Assembly: GCA_016212295.1 (NCBI GenBank)
Contig: JACRGO010000090.1
Span: forward strand, 1 to 6,174
Source of the DNA: Nitrospinota bacterium
GTDB taxonomy: Bacteria > Nitrospinota > Nitrospinia > JACRGO01
DNA: 6,174 bases
Direction of reading: 5' to 3'
Shown here: in pieces, positions 4,992-6,174 of the stretch
Numbering within the stretch: position 1 is the stretch's first letter
Layout of the letters: each line of letters opens with the position of its first letter
Made by a program: the position numbers and the translations under genes
Notes under the pieces: model-generated
Databases searched by the model: none
What the model saw: only the letters and a program-made list of their open reading frames with translations
What the model was told of the DNA's origin: nothing

Positions 4992-5930
4992 ATGGCCATG
5001 CGGCGGCGAATCAAAAAAAATGGCGCCAGCGCCAGCTTTTCATCAATATCTACGTTCATTGATATGAAAATTTTTGAATATTCCTATAACCTTCTTGGGT
5101 CTTCTTATTTGAAACTGAAACCTGAAGCAATGCTTGACTATCTAAATGACTTACTGGGGAAGAATTGCATCAACGGTTTTTTCAAAAAATATATCTCTGA
5201 AAAGGACGTTGAAAATGGCGAAATTTTTGACTTGATCAACAGCGATGACTTTGATGTGCTTTGCAAGAAAATCGGCAAATCGCGCGTTGACAAGGTAATG
5301 CGGGATGGCATTCGACCCTTTATAAAATCAAATTTGATCAAACTGAGGAAAAGAAAACCGGCGGATAAAAAACTGAATGAACTCAAGGAAATCTTTCGAG
5401 TAAACGAAATCGAGGCCGAAATTATCACTTTCTTATACGTTTTAGATACTGTCGAGATTTTTGACTGCCATTTTACCCATAGCGGCAATATTGACTGTTT
5501 CAGCACGCCAGCGGTATTGCTGAACCGGGTCAATGAATTAATAGGCCGCTCCAGGACCGAGGTCCAGAGGGCATTTCGAGGGGAAAGCATTTCGAGGAAC
5601 GGGCTATTGGACAAGCAAATAAATTCCATAAGCCTGCAAGACTGGGTAAAGGAACACCTTTCCGGCATCTCCGCCGGCAGGCTCGCCGAACAATTTTGCT
5701 CGGAATACAAAGGTGAAAGCTTAAACATAGAGGACCACTTTATAGACCCGAATGAAAGGGAAATTTTGTCCGATTTGTTAAAGAGGCCGAACAAGGAAGC
5801 TAATATACTGTTCTATGGGGAGCCCGGCACTGGAAAAACGGAGCTGGCCAAGTCGCTGGCGTCAACTCTAAAGAAAAATCTTTTTATCGTCAATAATAAG
5901 GACAATGAATCCCCGTTAGCCAGTAGCTAA
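4992..5930 (+). pseudogene. AAA+ ATPase, 5' part only, cut off after Walker A
   Basis: The readable product is 312 aa. Residues 1-265 are mostly helical and charged and match no family I can name. An AAA+ core then opens with ILFYGEPGTGKTELAKSLA, with Walker A GEPGTGKT at 276-283. About 30 residues later the frame ends at NESPLASS and a stop. Walker B, sensor residues and the arginine finger are all missing, so it cannot hydrolyse ATP as it stands. The stop codon lies in a hairpin at the apparent border of an inserted element, so the gene was probably interrupted; the 3' half may lie beyond the window. The ATG at 4992 has AAGGAGG seven bases upstream, while an ATG at 4998 is less well placed. 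It is divergent from the mazEF-WYL operon. The full-length family may be a remodelling ATPase, but its substrate is unknown. Confidence 0.8.
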
Positions 5931-5949
5931 CGCAACACTTACTACTGGC
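5914..5949 (+). other. Overlapping alternative hairpins at the insertion border
   Basis: CGTTAGC (5914-5920) pairs perfectly with GCTAACG (5926-5932) around loop CAGTA. GCCAGTAG (5919-5926) pairs perfectly with CTACTGGC (5942-5949), extended by TAA (5928-5930) with TTA (5939-5941) past one bulged C, around loop CGCAACAC. The two folds exclude each other. The longer fold is an 11-bp stem, spans the end of the ATPase frame, and may be the first stem of a structured RNA. Confidence 0.6.
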
Positions 5950-6140
5950 GAAAGGTGACGTCTTCGTGAATGCCTATTAAATGGGAGTATAGTATCGTGC
6001 CAACCGAGGTGAGTCAAGGAAAACCGTCATTCGGACAGGGTGAATTTGTTCTTTTCCCTATCTCACTGATATATAAGAGAGAACCATCGACTCCTGGACA
6101 TTGAACCGCGAATGGGGTATAGTGTTCTTCATTAGCGTCT
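5942..6140 (+). ncRNA. Candidate structured RNA upstream of the element's gene
   Basis: Several inverted pairs suggest folding. GGAAAA (6018-6023) can pair with TTTTCC (6052-6057). Between them CC-GTC pairs with GAC-A-GG around ATTCG (6024-6039). CATTCG (6028-6033) pairs with CGAATG (6109-6114). GTGAG (6009-6013) can pair with CTCAC (6061-6065, CTCAC inside TCTCACT). Some of these exclude each other. A GTATAGT motif appears twice, near 5987 and 6117. If the element is IS110-like, this would be its bridge RNA, whose loops guide target and donor choice. No promoter was identified, and the call rests on position and structure only. Confidence 0.25.
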
Positions 6141-6156
6141 AATCTTGGAGGACAGT

Positions 6157-6174
6157 ATGGACATTAAACAAATC
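6157..6174 (+). CDS. 5' end of the mobile element's gene (six codons)
   Basis: An ATG with GGAGG (6147-6151) five bases upstream opens MDIKQI and runs off the window. The ribosome site is strong, so a real gene is likely. Six residues are too few for a family call. Its place behind a structured leader and next to a broken gene suggests a transposase/recombinase (IS110-type) or another mobile-element protein. Confidence 0.55.

Larger units (their letters stand above)
5927..6174 (+). mobile_element. Probable left end of an inserted mobile element (partial)
   Basis: The ATPase coding signal stops abruptly in the middle of its conserved core. About 225 bp of structured non-coding DNA follows, then a new gene with its own ribosome site. 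This is the pattern of an insertion into a gene. The exact border cannot be fixed without the right end; 5911-5927 is my estimate. A structured non-coding end of about 200 bp with no evident terminal inverted repeat, followed by a single gene, resembles IS110-family elements, whose end encodes a bridge RNA. A group II intron is less likely, because domains I-III need more room than the roughly 230 bases available. Confidence 0.45.

Noticed and set aside
5138-5794. A 218-codon open frame on the minus strand, antisense to the AAA+ gene
   Set aside because: Its serine- and leucine-rich product mirrors the lysine/glutamate-rich coding strand, and there is no ribosome site or motif.
5914-5932. Integron attC site, because GTTAGC and GCTAAC face each other
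   Set aside because: The motif does not fit the GTTRRRY core, the arms are too short, and no second pair of boxes is present.
5927-6156. Group II intron 5' end
   Set aside because: No GTGYG-type start was found, and about 230 bases is too short for domains I-III before an ORF, though a decayed or unusual intron is not fully excluded.

Overview
The window looks like a bacterial chromosome segment, most likely from a Gram-negative lineage near Desulfobacterota, Nitrospirota or Nitrospinota. That is a weak guess from the PurH/TrpF protein style and the many short intergenic palindromes; nothing here fixes the taxon. The left half carries core metabolism. The right half is visibly more AT-rich and accessory: a toxin-antitoxin operon, a regulator with a frameshift, an ATPase gene cut short, and the apparent left end of a mobile element.

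Layout. Positions 1-218 hold no gene, only a double hairpin repeat, a strong plus-strand terminator and a 76-bp palindrome. On the minus strand, purH (1000-2550, last two steps of IMP synthesis) lies upstream of trpF (219-863, tryptophan synthesis). A second palindrome of another family fills the purH-trpF gap. Positions 2551-3103 are non-coding and hold two more palindromic elements and a pair of competing hairpins. Further right, again on the minus strand, is a tight three-gene operon: mazE-like antitoxin (4428-4676), mazF-like toxin (4111-4434) and an HTH-WYL regulator (4110 down to 3104). The toxin overlaps the end of the antitoxin, and the regulator ATG directly follows the toxin stop codon. 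A near-consensus promoter with a perfect 12-bp palindrome inside its spacer drives the operon. The regulator is broken by a -1 frameshift at a run of five A, which separates its C-terminal domain from the HTH and WYL domains. Across a 315-bp gap, a plus-strand AAA+ ATPase gene starts at 4992 but stops about 30 residues after its Walker A motif. The sequence then changes to a structured non-coding stretch of about 225 bp and the first six codons of another gene (6157-6174). This is best read as the left end of an inserted mobile element, possibly IS110-like.

Two themes stand out. First, four intergenic elements of unrelated sequence (144-219, 911-990, 2760-2861, 2925-2990), plus a decayed fifth (4867-4906), share one design: an imperfect palindrome whose arms are built of 9-11 bp direct repeats. 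Second, the mazEF-WYL operon has its own regulator, with a possible recoding or inactivating site in that regulator, next to an interrupted AAA+ gene. This is the make-up of a small accessory or defence-like locus.
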